Positions 24,022 through 35,759 of a stretch of DNA of 64,000 nucleotides are shown piece after piece; positions within the stretch are counted from its first letter, which is position 1; every line of letters starts with the position of its first letter. The notes below the pieces were generated by a model. It was not told where the DNA came from. It saw only the letters and a list, made by a program, of their open reading frames with translations, and did no database searches. This DNA comes from Datnioides undecimradiatus (taxonomy: Eukaryota; Chordata; Actinopteri; Lobotiformes; Datnioididae): contig WARS01000011.1 in the NCBI GenBank assembly GCA_008933995.1, positions 10,073,516-10,137,515 on the forward strand, read 5' to 3'. Position numbers and translations under genes: made by a program.

Positions 24022-24033
24022 GGGGGGGGGGGG
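24022..24033. repeat. G12 homopolymer
   Basis: Twelve consecutive G on the + strand, flanked by GAGGA and ACGTG. Long G runs are rare in vertebrate DNA because they are unstable and prone to slippage and quadruplex formation. The exact length may also be a sequencing or assembly estimate. Confidence 0.9.
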
Positions 24034-24539
24034 ACGTGTCCTATACTCTGGATGTCTAGTTCGCATCTGTCTGACTCTCATCCAGAGTGCCTTAAAAATC
24101 TCTTCTCTGCTTCTGTGGAATATCGTTCATTTGCTGTTAAAGAAAAGCAGCTGTTGGGGCAGTTCTGTTTCTTCTGCAAGCTACAGCTTCTATAAGATGA
24201 TATCATTTCCTACACTTTCTTTTTTCCTTTTTTTTTTGGCTGATACTTTCCTGGAGTGCATTGGATAAATCTCAGACGGGAATCTGATTTCCCACATGAG
24301 CAGATCAAATTGTCTCTTTTGTTCATGGTTTCTATCTGCCAATGTAAAAAGATCGAGGTTCCTTTTTTCTTTTCCTCTCTTTTCTTTTCTTAAAAAAAAA
24401 AAACTTATTGAAGAAGAGGAGGATGGGTGAATCAAAAGCAGTGTGTCTTGTGAACAAACACCCAGCCTTTCCAAAGGAGAAGCTGTATAACACGGGCACT
24501 GGCATTCCACAACTCCAGCTGGAAAGGCACAGAGCATCT

Positions 24540-24810
24540 CCTTGGGATTTATATTTAGCATTTGCTATGCTACTTATAAAATATTTCATAAATAATGTGA
24601 ATATATTAGACGGGGAGAGAACTGTCGCCAGTCATTCCATATGCACTGCCATAGCAACAAGATGTTCCGCCTTTATCTGTTTAGGGCCCATGATTCTTAA
24701 ACTGTTCATTGCCCACGTTTCCTTTTTTAATCAGAGTGTGTTTGGGATCCCCTGCAGCAGGGATCTAGATAAAAGGATTAACTCTGCCTCTACTAGTTAA
24801 CCACGTTTAG
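24540..24810. promoter_or_regulatory. candidate conserved non-coding element (X-box half, GATA, OTX motifs)
   Basis: The block holds an X-box-like ACTGCCATAGCAAC (24645-24658; one arm perfect, the other off at two bases), GATA-type sites TTATCT (24673-24678) and AGATAA (24767-24772), and an OTX/PITX-type GGATTA (24775-24780). It overlaps the end of a 130-codon + frame (24408-24800) whose translation resembles no protein and is taken as chance. Confidence 0.3.
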
Positions 24811-24991
24811 ACTTTGCCAGGCAGGCCCTCAAAATGAAAATAGATGGATTTCAAATGCCTACCTCAATGTGTCTTGATTGTGTGTCATCAAGCATCATGT
24901 AGCAATGAATTTATCAATTTATCAATAATTGTAATGGCAACAACCGCAGAATGAAAACAAGATTTTAGTCAACTTGGTGAATATTAATCAT

Positions 24992-24992
<1 letters not shown>

Positions 24993-25051
<59 letters not shown>
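24993..25051. repeat. (GT)29 microsatellite
   Basis: An uninterrupted GT array of about 59 bases, the longest dinucleotide array in the window. It is likely polymorphic and capable of Z-DNA formation. Confidence 0.97.
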
Positions 25052-25052
<1 letters not shown>

Positions 25053-25110
25053 TAAAAAAAAATTACACCTATTAATACATCAATCTGTATATTTATTTTA
25101 GTTCTCTAAA

Positions 25111-25139
25111 TTTTTTTTTTTTTTCCCCCAAAGGTAAGC
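25111..25139 (+). promoter_or_regulatory. recursive-splice-like junction with T-rich tract
   Basis: A run of 14 T and five C leads to AAAG (AG at 25132-25133), joined directly to GTAAGCAG (GT at 25134-25135). The tract is very strong, but the acceptor is AAG rather than CAG or TAG, which weakens it. It lies about 80 bases beyond the long GT array. Confidence 0.2.
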
Positions 25140-25199
25140 AGCCTGTCACTTTCTAGACAATTTATTTCTCTGCCATAGAGGCATAGTGAATTCTTGCCA

Positions 25200-27600
25200 C
25201 TCCAAAGATGTGGATTTTTTTTTAAGAGGAAAAGAAAAAAAGGAGATGGAGATGTCTGCTCTGTCCAAAAGCGCTAGTGGTTAAAATCATAGCCTGGTGA
25301 GGCTTAAAAAAACACAGGAAGCCCTGACCAAGGTGCTGGCGGGTAAAAGATAGAAATCTTTCTAGCGGAGAACATCCATATGTATTCATTACTGGTTTTG
25401 ATCCAGCAGGCCTTGTTGGAATCTGGAGGCTTTATGCCGGCCACTGCTACACTGCCGGCTGGGTAACACAGTGTAGCAGGCGAGAGCTGGCTCCTTTGTC
25501 ACTGCTGTTAGCATTAGCCGGAGATTTGCATATATTTCTCTTGGAAGCATTAAAGGAATACAAAAAAGACTAATTCACTATTGAAAGTCTCCCTTGCAAG
25601 ATTAAAAGAGTCCCATTAGAAATGTATGACTGCTCATGTAGTTTTTATTTCATTTTTCTGCCCCCCCTCCCATTTTTTTTCTTTGATTATTCGCCAGGTT
25701 GGCAGAAAAAAAATAAAAAGAAATGGTTACAGCTGCCATCTTTCTTAATGTTACTTTGTTTCAAAATGCACTCGCTTTTCATTGCAGTATCTTTTTCCTC
25801 AGGTTATCTCTGCAGAAACTTTACTTTAATGTTTTAAAAAGAATCCAATCTATTTTTTTCCATACTGGTTTTGCTGGAGCTGACTTGTAATTTTAAAGTC
25901 GCACGCGTAATGTGTTGCTTTTTTAAGACGGATTGCTGAGTGGACACAGATAGTTTAACAACAATAAACAAAATGTGTTGAAGAAGTAATAACAGTCTAT
26001 GATTTTGAACATTTTAGGGTTAAAATATGATTTAGTTTTTCTTTTAAACTTCCTTTTCTCCATCGTCTCCACTCTGTACTCTGTTCAGAGCCGTAGCGCC
26101 ACCCTGCCACTACCACGGCAGTAGAGTGTACCACACAGACGTCTGAATGAGAACATGTGAACAGCATTCCCAGAGGGAGTGCCCACAATGCTTATCACTC
26201 TGACCTGAATTCTGTGACGACAGACAATTTTACAAACAGCTGGGGATCAATCAAAGCCCACTTGAAATATGCCACCTGCCACTTTTACATTAGGAAGCAT
26301 GCTGTTCAAAATGGAACATTTTCACTTGTATTTGTGATTATTTTACAGGCAAAGTTGGTCTCCTCATGGGGCCTCAAGTGCCAAATGATTTATTCCTCCC
26401 CCCACTGCCACCTCCACTCTCCAGAGCTGTGGTAAAGGGGTGGAGGGAAGGGGTAAGATTTACTTTAAGTTGTCTCTAAGCCTGGGGATGCAGTCAACAA
26501 GGGAAGGATGGATATAGTATTTGTATTTAAGCTGAAATCCTGCACCCACCACTTTCTGCAACCCCCATCCCACCGCTGCTTGTTGTCTACAGAGCGTGCA
26601 TCGTGGGTTTGCATGAATTTATTATGCCATTAGTTTAGACACTTTTAAGACTAAATAAATGGAGTAGGTGAAATAGCTATATCACCTAGAGGCGTAATAC
26701 CCTTCCTCATGCAGTATAACCTTGCTGTTGGTAGCTTGAAGGCTCTGAAGTCCCTTCACTCAGGTACCAGTGGCTCCTCTACCTGTCCCCAAATTAAGCC
26801 AGGAGTCACTCCTCTCCCAGCAGGTGTCAGTGTTACTACTAGAGACACAAGAGGATGTCACTGTTAAAACACAAAGGGAGACAACTCTCTTGATCACTGT
26901 AGTGTCTTGAAGCTACACTTTTAGACATGTGATTAATTGTTTTGGGCCAAATACGGAGTTATTCAACAGGTGGCACTGATGTTGCACCCAAAGCAGGTCA
27001 GTCTATCCTGTCAGATCACTGGCTCACTTCCTCTTTAATGTGTGGTGAATGCTCTGCAGCGATGTTATGAAATCACAAGGCAAAGCTGTGTTTTTATAAA
27101 TTATTTTAAGTCAGCTGGATTTGGTTTTTAAAAGGGTGCAAGTTTATGTTTATGTAGGTATGTTTCATGTTAGAGAATCTCAACGGGAGAATGCAAAAGG
27201 AAAAAAAGAGCCTCAAAAATTCACAATAGTGCTCATTACATGTCTGTGGTTGAACTTGGACTTCTTATTACGCTCAAAGAAAATCAGGCAAACATTTTTC
27301 TCTGAACCACATGCTGCTTCTTGGGCCTGATCATTGGTGTTGAAAGTTGTTCCCAGACAACCAAGAAGTGGCAGAATAAAAAATGAGTGGAATTCAAGTA
27401 CAGCCACAGGATGAAACAGATGTGTTGGCTGTGGTGTTAATGCGAGTTGTTTTAGCCAGACTCTTAACTCTCCTGAACGCAGCAAGCTTGGTCTTCCCCC
27501 ATCTGGTGTGTAGAGTGTCAGTCCTCCAGAGTAATGTTCGACACGAGGTCAGCCGAACACCGCAGACTCGCTACATATGCTTCACAAACTGTTGCTGTTG
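25200..27600. other. non-coding segment, no gene seen
   Basis: AT-leaning unique-looking sequence with short T runs and some A-rich patches (25223-25240). CTCF-like cores occur at 26963-26976 and, more weakly, at 26817-26830. No frame of interest, RNA gene or familiar repeat was seen. Confidence 0.7.
26963..26976 (+). promoter_or_regulatory. CTCF-like core motif, forward orientation
   Basis: TCAACAGGTGGCAC matches 12 of 14 positions of CCASYAGRKGGCRS with an intact CAGGTGGCAC centre. A second partial match, CCAGCAGGTGTCAG, lies about 145 bases upstream. Confidence 0.28.
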
Positions 27601-27850
27601 GTCAGGAGAACATACATTATAATCCAGATTAAACCGGATAATTAGCTTTTTGTGAGCCATTAATTCTGGCAGGTGAAGGGGGCAGAGGGGGGAATAAATA
27701 ATGCGGCTGTGTCTTGTGACACGGTGCTAAAAAATGGGCATCTTTCCAACAGCTCATTTCAACTCTTCTAAATTGGCCTCATTGTAGATGAAATATTAAA
27801 TGGCCAGACCGGCTATTAATGCTGACTTTTATGGATTGGATGCTGTTGTA
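27600..27850. promoter_or_regulatory. candidate conserved non-coding element, paired homeodomain motifs
   Basis: An OTX-type TAATCC (27620-27625), ATAATTAG (27638-27645) and CATTAATT (27658-27665) fall within 46 bases, followed by a G-rich patch and further ATTAAT/TAATGC cores up to 27820. It is not low complexity and has no coding signature. This is one of the most enhancer-like blocks in the window. Confidence 0.38.
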
Positions 27851-28099
27851 CTTAATATACCGGTTCAGTTGTCCCTTTTATTCCTCGGCAGTGTCCTGTC
27901 CTCCTGTGATGTATTGCACGAGGAGCGAACCCACTGGTACACAATGGGGTTTCAACCCATGTGAAGCTCGCTGGCACTGGTCCAGAGTGGGAGTGAGCTG
28001 TGTTGTCTAAAGCATGTTCTCTGCTGTATAGCATTGCCATGAACAGGGAGCCTTTACTGTGATGATACTTTTTCAAATGGTTTTCAGGCATCTTCAATT

Positions 28100-29780
28100 T
28101 ATATAAAAAAATGAAAATAAAAAACAAATTAAACCCAAAATAAATAAATCAGCTCTAACAGCTTGAAGGTTGAGCTGTCACATAGTTTGGACTTACAAAA
28201 CTTTAATATCAAACTAAAATAATTGAAGGGAGTTGGAATTAAAGTAATCGACTTACTTTGAATGAATTTATTTTAACAAAGATATTCATGATCAGTACAT
28301 TGCATGTTTTTCCTTGTGTATCTCTTTTTTATTCTGCCTCTGCCTTTTTTTCTCCTGTTCAGCACTGTAGCTAATGACAGTATATATCTAAAGGTGATAA
28401 CCTTTCTCATCTGAGCTGTGCTTGGTAAGCATGCTACGCTCTACACATCCATAACTCTAGCGCAGTATATATTACCTATTTATAGAATATTATTTAGAAT
28501 AAAACGATCACTTGGTTTCAAACATTTAAGTATTAAGTAACAATTCAAAATGGAGCACATTCACATATTTTCAGTGTGATGTAGTTATGATGTAGTCCTT
28601 AAGTAATATAAAAGTGTTACTTGTTTTAACAAACTCTATGTATGTATGTTAACATGTCATGTAGAACAGTGGTAAATTAAAACTTCTTAATGTAACTAAC
28701 TGCAGGCATCTGTATATTAGGATCAAATGACCAAAAGTAGTCCTAAGTTTCTGTTTAAGCATACTGGTCAGGCTTTTAAAGTCTATTTGCAGTCCATTTC
28801 ACCATTAGTGACTTAATTAAGAAATAGTTAAATGTGTTGACTCTGCTTTCTTATTCACCTCTTTTACATTAAACTGGTTGAAAACAGACACGAGTAAATT
28901 ACGCTGTAGGTAAATTTCTGTGTTTGAAAGCCAAGAGTTGTCCATGCAACAATATGCTGTGACATATGCTGTAAAAACATTATTAAATTGTTTTCTTTAA
29001 TAGCAAAGAATAGATCATTTCATGGTTCAGAGGATGACTGGAAGTAAATTTCCGCTTCCAATTAGTACAGATGAAGATGCTATTGGGAGACCTTTTTTTT
29101 CTTTGATTAGGCTTCTGTGAAATATGCATTATCAAGACTGTTCAGGTGTAAAAATGCTGTTATCATTTAGCTTATTCACAACCTCGTGGTGTGATTGTCA
29201 ATCAGTTTTGTGAACAAAATCCTGTTGAGACTGACTGAACAAGGGAAATAGTGTAAAACTATGTGTGAAAATGTTTGAAAATGATTTTGGTATCTGTTTT
29301 TTTCACTTTTTTACACCAGTGTGTATTTATTAAACACCAGAGGAAAAACCATATAAAAAACAAAAACATACCAAGAGGGCCCTGCCTGATACACACACGC
29401 AGTAAACAAAAAAAATCAATTGAATGTTGTTACAGCATTTAAAGACTAAAATCATGGCTTTGAAATGTTGTCTAACATTTAAAATTCTGCACTACAACAG
29501 TATTTTGTCTTAAGTGATACTGTTTTTTTATTCTAACATAATTCAAAAAATAATTTCAAACAAGTAGACCGAGGTTATTCTTTTAGAGTTCATTTTGAAA
29601 TGCCAGTATCAAATTTCATTGATCAGTTGTGATACCACGGCACATAATCCAGATCTATATATCACATCCCAGATAAATATAAAACCTGAAACCACACACA
29701 CACACACACAGAGATATAGTGTGTGACTTAAAAAGGAAAAAGAACAGGTCAGCTATATTTCTGTGGTGTTCTGGTGGAAG
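28100..29780. other. AT-rich non-coding segment, no gene seen
   Basis: The most consistently A/T-rich 1.7 kb of the window, with many stop codons in all frames and a short CA array at 29693-29710. There is no repeat family I recognise and no splice pair. Confidence 0.75.
29693..29710. repeat. (CA)9
   Basis: Short dinucleotide array in AT-rich DNA. Confidence 0.92.
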
Positions 29781-30042
29781 AATTATAGCCGTACAGGAGT
29801 GCGAGCAGCCACGGCTCTCCTAAAGAAGGACGTCCCCCTCAGCATCATCCACAGAGGGGGAGGATGTGGCTGTTTTCTGCCTGGAAGGAAGACGTTGGCC
29901 AGGGACCATAATGTCTGCAGCCGTTAGCGAAGCCCACCTAAAATATTCATCACATAACTTTTCTGTGTGACTATATGTTTTTAGCAGATGGTTACATTTT
30001 CTGAGTGGAGAACAAAGTTGTAAAAGGAATATGATTTCACGT

Positions 30043-30056
30043 GTTGCCATGGGAAC
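30043..30056. promoter_or_regulatory. perfect RFX X-box motif
   Basis: GTTGCCATGGGAAC fits GTHNYYATRRNAAC at every position, and the left arm GTTGCCATGG is the classic RFX half. It lies 50 bases before a GT array (30107-30130) and just inside a long minus-strand frame that is otherwise repeat-driven. If functional it would be a distal RFX target, as no promoter is seen. Confidence 0.42.
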
Positions 30057-30106
30057 AGAGATGGATGAAGATGTTTCATGGTTCACTGGTTGCCTCGTCT
30101 CTGCTC

Positions 30107-30130
30107 GTGTGTATGTGTGTGTGTGTGTGT
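30107..30130. repeat. (GT)n microsatellite
   Basis: GT dinucleotides with one AT interruption. Open frames through it are artefacts. Confidence 0.92.
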
Positions 30131-31183
30131 CTGGGTGAATCCGCACATGTCTCAGTTTGTCTGTATGCCTTGGAGTGCACATATATAGATGTATGTGCAT
30201 GTACTCGCATAAGGAAGGGCTTTATGTAACTATTGAATTTGCAAGTGCAGAGCAGACTCTGCTGTCACTTAATTTCTCAGAAGTATATTATGTTAAGTTG
30301 CTCAGTAAGGTCATTGCGGTTCCAAGAAAGGATCACTTCCTAATACACTATTACAAGAAGTATCAAGCTGCTAGTATTATAGAATTAATAAACGCTCTTG
30401 TCAAAGGCTCCATTCAGAGTGTGATTTATTTTGCTCTGTGATGGTGAAGTGGTGCTCATTTCACAGTGTATTAGCTAACTGTCTAAATAGTGATGATTCA
30501 GTAGCATGGCTACTCATTTTCACATGACACATGAAAGGGAGGATCTGTCGATAAATGCGACAATAACAGCAGCCCAAGTTATCTTACGCCGTTTTTTAGC
30601 TACATTTCAAAACGAGTGTTCCACCATTTGAGAGGAGCTAATTAGATTGTGTGAGTTGCATGATATGTGGTCCTACACATAAAAGCCTTGCTGTGGAGAT
30701 GAGCAACGGTTGCCTGTACCCCAGACAGTGCTGATAGTAGAGCCACTCCTTTAATTCCACTCTCAAAAATCAGATCCTAATTGGGTGTCTGATTTTAGTA
30801 ACTTGTTCAGCAATTTAAGAAAATTGCTTTTTGAAATGTAACAATTTCAGTGATCTTAAGCGTCTCATTTCTCATTCTGTGCACTCCACTGAGGACTGTC
30901 TCTTTTCAGGCCTCATCAGGCAGTAATTGAAAGGTCCTCCTTTGCGTGTAAACCATTGACCCCATAGAATTTATCATGCAGTTCATTTGGAAGCATGAAA
31001 AACAGTTTTTCAAGGCCATCAGGAGGCGCAAAGAAGAAGGGAGAAAATATTTTGTGGGTAATTGTTTAGATGGTGTATTGAGTTTTTATTCACCTATGCT
31101 GAGTTAGGTCTCCATGTTAAATACATGACAACTGTACATAAACACACAAAAAATATGCCTGCATACATATAAATGTGCACCCG

Positions 31184-31204
31184 CACACACACACACACAC
31201 ACAC
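31184..31204. repeat. (CA)10
   Basis: Dinucleotide array of about 21 bases with CA-rich flanks upstream. Confidence 0.93.
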
Positions 31205-31952
31205 AAACCAATTACAGTTCATTAAATCTAACTTGGCAGTGTGCAGCACGAATACACCAGGTGAAGAATGTAGTTATTAGAGGAGGCACCTGCAGACTGA
31301 GCATGGAGCCTTTTGTTTGGTTCCTGTGACAAAGAGGAAGACACGAATTTCTACAGAGGCCTGTATGAGTGGTGAAGTGTAGCTTAATGGGATGGTTTTA
31401 TTCATCAAGCGAGGTCTGTGCACTCGTCCACTGCGAAGCTGCCTTGAGGGACAGTGAGTGATTCCGACCACTCAGCCTCATTATGGAATCATATTAATAT
31501 TTAAGGGGTTGGAATTGAGGAATAAAGAGGGTAATTGATAGCATCAAAATGGAAGTGTTTGAACCCCGCTACAATATGTGCTAAAAATGCAGCTAGGCCA
31601 ATCCCTTTATTACCTTTATTTTATTTTTTAAGCGAGTACAGCTCTAACCTTTGAACCCAGTTGAGAATGCCAGACATGGTCACAGACAAGAATGATACTC
31701 ACAAATGACTGACTGATGATTTGCGTCAAGCAGAAGAGATTTGAGTCATAGCAGAGAATCCGTGGTGTTTTTTCTCCCTTGCTGCAGCTAAAGAGCCGCG
31801 GGCCATCCTTTTTTGGAGAAAGAATAGTTGGGGAAAAACAGCACAGGCCCATTTGTTTTCATTTCCTGTTTATTTTAATATAGATAACCCCACTACACAG
31901 GGTTATCTAGATTAAGTACTCAGAAAAAGACAGTAACCTTTAAAGTCTTCAG

Positions 31953-32005
31953 TGTGTATGGGTGTATGTGCGTGTGTGAGTGCGTACGTGTGTGTGTGTG
32001 TGTGT
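31953..32005. repeat. GT-rich tract ending in (GT)9
   Basis: GT-rich sequence with TATG, GC and AC interruptions becomes a pure array at 31988-32005. Confidence 0.9.
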
Positions 32006-32629
32006 TAATCAGCTGATTAGACTGTATGGGGGGAAAGTGACATGTAAGCATAAATGAGTCTGCAGGCAAGTAGACTGTGAATGATAATGATGCTCAGGAG
32101 TTCTACTTAGCATAACATAAGGGACCGCTGCTTGTGCTCATGGCATTCTTCAGAACGTAGTCAGTGGACTTTGTTACAGAGTAGCACTAATTAGGCTTTA
32201 CCACGTTTAGCCAGCGGCTCTACAAAACCAGCATTGTGGCTCGTTTCTGAATCTTGTGCATGATTTAGCCTGAGCGTTGCATCAGCCAGTTCTGGGGATG
32301 AATGCTAACTTATAGTGGTACCTGTTATGAGAGCAACATATGGAGATACAGCCGTACAGGTGCAGGCAGCCTGTTATTTGATTGTTACCTGGAGATTGAT
32401 AATCACACAACAAAGGCATCACGATGATGTTCAGTCTGGATGCTTTTTAGATCCAGTCGGGGAAAAAAAAAGCCAGTACACAGACAGATTGCTAACAGAT
32501 GCCAGCGCACCTGTAGCTCCTAATCGAGTTCATTTTCTGTTTTAGGGGGAAGAAAGGTGTTAGACAGGCAACAGGCCTGTCGCTCAAAAAATAATATATG
32601 ATGGTGCTGAAGCAAAGAAAATATATTTC

Positions 32630-32920
32630 TTTGGAATTATAAACAAGATACTAGACACATTGTATAATTTATCATCATTGCATGAAAGTATAAAAAGAAG
32701 AGCTAATATTATTTATAGTTATATAAGAGGGAGCGGGTAACTAAACATGATCACCATGGTATTCATTAAGTAATCACCTTTTAATTGCAAACTATCATAC
32801 ACCATTATGTGCCCCTGTGGGTTCTATAGCCCAAATGAATGATTGCTTGATAAAGTCGTACGGGCGAATCAAGCAGCTGTGTAGTAGCACGTAAAACTAG
32901 AAGTTTGGGCAGCCTCTTCT
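32630..32920. promoter_or_regulatory. candidate conserved non-coding element
   Basis: Non-repetitive, strongly AT-cored sequence including TTAATTGC (32781-32788), the palindrome ACCATGGT near 32753-32760 and several ATGATT/TAATCA cores. There are stops in all frames. The texture is that of a conserved developmental enhancer; conservation is not demonstrated. Confidence 0.35.
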
Positions 32921-33244
32921 CATTAGGCTTTGTCAAAGCAAGCAAGTGCGGACGCTAATAAGACCTCGCTACTTAAAGGTCTGCATAAGACCATTTTTAT
33001 TTTTGCACATAGCGTATGAAAACAAACACAGAATGACACCATTTCATGTTTGATCACAATTTTTCTTTGTGTTGCTAATAGAAACAGTGGGAGTTATGAA
33101 GAACGTAGTAGTTATACAAAGGCTGTGCTGAATGAGGGATGTGTGATTAAGCAGCAGGGCCTCGGAATACTAAGAGGTAGTGTCTATTGCCTGAAAAAAA
33201 AAAAAAAAACATTAATGCACTGACTGCAGCCAGTGAATTTTTCT

Positions 33245-33385
33245 TGTGGAGTGCCTGTGTTGGTATAAATAGATAGCCAATTTGTAAAATCGTCCGCCTG
33301 AACATAAGCATCTTGGGCCACTCTAATTGGTCAATTTCCCGCCTGTATTGAGTGCCTAGATTGATTTATTGCCTTTTTTAAAAGG
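33245..33385. promoter_or_regulatory. candidate regulatory block (homeodomain, E2F, PBX-HOX motifs)
   Basis: TAATTGG (33324-33330), an exact E2F consensus TTTCCCGC (33335-33342) and a PBX-HOX-type TGATTTAT (33362-33369) fall within 46 bases. The sequence then passes into a more CpG-containing stretch (33385-33540). A short A16 run at 33194-33209 lies just upstream. Confidence 0.33.
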
Positions 33386-33399
33386 CCGTGGGGACCCAC

Positions 33400-35690
33400 A
33401 GAACAGCTGTGCCAGCCGTCCGTGCCGGAATTGTTACGAAAACAAGGGGCTGAGTGCTGAGCGTCGGACAGCAGTCACGGCAGCAAACGGCGAGTAGAAT
33501 GGAGCAGAGCGGCATGGCAGACAGCTGGCAAAGACAGCGTCTGCTGTCTGGCACCACTGGAGATGCAGGATTTATTTCAGCAAACACTGCTGAGTGGAGA
33601 AGCCCTGCCCTCATGGAGATCTCTCCCTTTCTCACACAAACACACAACCAGGAATTTGCTTGATTGCCACAATGCCTTAATCATGTGAGAGCCTATGTGA
33701 TTGGAGCCAGAGAATAGACATTTTTCATGTCATGATACCCCACCCCCGTCCACTTGACATGGAGAGGGCTCAGAGAGAGCGGATTTGAGTGTTCTGTCTC
33801 TCGGGGCTTGAGTGATAGCTCCCCAACCTGAGCTGAATCCGGCTGTTTGTGAGCAATCATAGTGATTTACTCCCCTGCCTCCTATCTGGCTGAAACAATT
33901 CCATCACACGTGAGATTTAGAATAATATCTCCATCTACTTCTGTACATGTGACCTGTCTGAGCTTGGCTGTTTGCTTTTACGAGCTCCTATCGGGGTGTA
34001 CCCCTGCGTTTAGAAATGTGAATGGTGATGCGGAGCAAGCGCTGTTCTCTCACAGGTACCGTTTGTGGCAGAAAGCTCCGTTTAGGGAAGCTGTTTAGGG
34101 AACAATGTTTTTACAAGATGCTTCTCATAGGTCCAACCTACAGCGTAACTTATGACCCGTGTGGGTAGAGACAAAAGCGTTTGCTCAGTATGGAGAATGT
34201 TTGAAAGGCTGTGTAAGGGTAATGTGTGTCTGCTCTGTGCAACTGAGAAAAATGCCTCCTTAAATACAAGCACATGCCTGTATTTCCTCTTGCCACAACA
34301 CATTTTTTCCATCTGGCCCTTTTTCCCCCCCTTTTGATTACATTAGTGAAAATACTTTCCTGCTGGATACCAGACATCACCTCTGATGCTTATACACTGT
34401 ATTTCCTTTTGTTTGTTTTAATTTGAAACAGTAACAATGAGGATAGTTGCAGATAACCCTTATTGTGTGGTTAGGCAACACTGAAGCATTTGCGGAACCA
34501 TTTGAGATAATCCACTCCATGTTGAAGCATCTACTCTAAGCATCCTAGCCCAGCCATTGACTCTGGTTCTCTTGTGAAATGTGAGAGCAGATAGCTAAGT
34601 GTCTCCTTTTTGAACTGTGATTCTTAGAAATTCCTGTATTTAGCACTGGGGATTGGGAGCCTGAGTCTTCCACAGGCATTTGAATGCACATTTCGTGAGT
34701 CCTCCACTAAAGGCAAAAAAAAAGAAGGAGACCAAGAGAGTGTGAGTGTGTGTGCAAAAGTGTGTGAAAGAGAGAATGAAAGAGAGAGAGACGGAGAGGG
34801 AGAGAGTAATCGCACAGTCTTCATCTAGTACTTAACTTTAGGAAATATGAGTCTGGTTGAAGATGAAAGGGACTTAATCTCAAATGCCTCAAATGCCTCT
34901 CTCCTCTACTCTTTCTCTGTCTGTCTTTCTCACTGCCTGCTGTCCACTGGGACTGGCCCATTCCAGCACATTGGAGTGCATTATGTAATCCCCTCCAAGT
35001 CTCCACGCCCTGCAGTAATGGTTTAATTAGGGGAGGGGGGAGGCAAGCATCATGGCATCCCACCTGCCACCACTTCTCAAACATTCACCAAGTGATTTCT
35101 CCACCGGAGACACCTCTCAATCTATCAGCAGTCCTCCACACTCTTTGATAAATAGTATCTGATTGATATCTTTTTAAGCTGTTAGCATTGTGCCTGCTGA
35201 TGCAGACTGAGATGCAGAGTTAACAGAGCCTTTCTGTTCATTGTCCCTCGTGCAGCTTGTGGCCCCAGCCTCCTATCCTCTTTCCTTTTCCTCCAGCAGG
35301 CTCTCTCTCCACCCCACCCAGTCCCTAGCCAGCCAGCCAGTGCAGGCGTGCTCAGTCTGTCAACACTTCCACAGCACTCAGGGTGTTTGAATGGAAACAG
35401 GAGGAACCATACAGACTTGCCAGAACAGGCCTCAGAAAACAGGGGGTTAAAACCAGCCAGAGTATGATGTAACTGCCACACTTAAGCTTTTCACTAGCTG
35501 TCGGGGTTTTAATAGATATTCAGTTCCTTTCCAGTTGTGTGGATGGTAAACATTTATAAATTGTTAAGCAAGAATGTTTATACTTGTAACACTTTGCAGG
35601 TTTATATTGGACACTGAGGGATTTCTGTTATTCTATAAGGAAACACAAACCCTCATTTGTATATCAGTGGTCTAAACCACCAAGCTTCAC
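33400..35690. other. non-coding segment, no gene seen
   Basis: 33385-33540 has about ten CpGs in 150 bases, but too few over too short a span for a CpG island. 34713-34807 is purine-rich. A perfect 9-base direct duplication (CTCAAATGC twice) lies at 34879-34896. The 35210-35460 stretch is GC-richer and gives a 99-codon minus-strand frame without recognisable homology. Confidence 0.68.
34713..34807. repeat. purine-rich GA/GT low-complexity tract
   Basis: A run of A9, then GA- and GTGTG-rich sequence, ending in a clean GAGA array. Ordinary low complexity. Confidence 0.88.
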
Positions 35691-35707
35691 ACACTGTATA
35701 CAGAGGA

Positions 35708-35754
35708 ATTATTATTATTATATTATATAATGATATTCTATATAATAATTATTA
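35708..35754. repeat. AT-rich imperfect inverted repeat
   Basis: ATT-rich sequence on the left (AATTATTATT-type) is complementary to TATATAATAATTATT on the right around a GATATTC centre. The DNA could extrude a weak hairpin, but the composition alone makes this likely. Confidence 0.5.
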
Positions 35755-35759
35755 GAAGA

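Larger units (their letters stand above)
30450..32620. other. non-coding segment, no gene seen
   Basis: It contains a CA array (31184-31204) and a GT-rich tract (31953-32005, pure from 31988). The rest is AT-leaning sequence with no coding, RNA or known-repeat signature. Confidence 0.75.

Noticed and set aside
29820-29937. minus-strand terminal exon reading ending in GDVLL
   Set aside because: The translation looks plausible, but the acceptor (ATTTTAG) has almost no pyrimidine tract, and a frame of about 38 codons is trivial.
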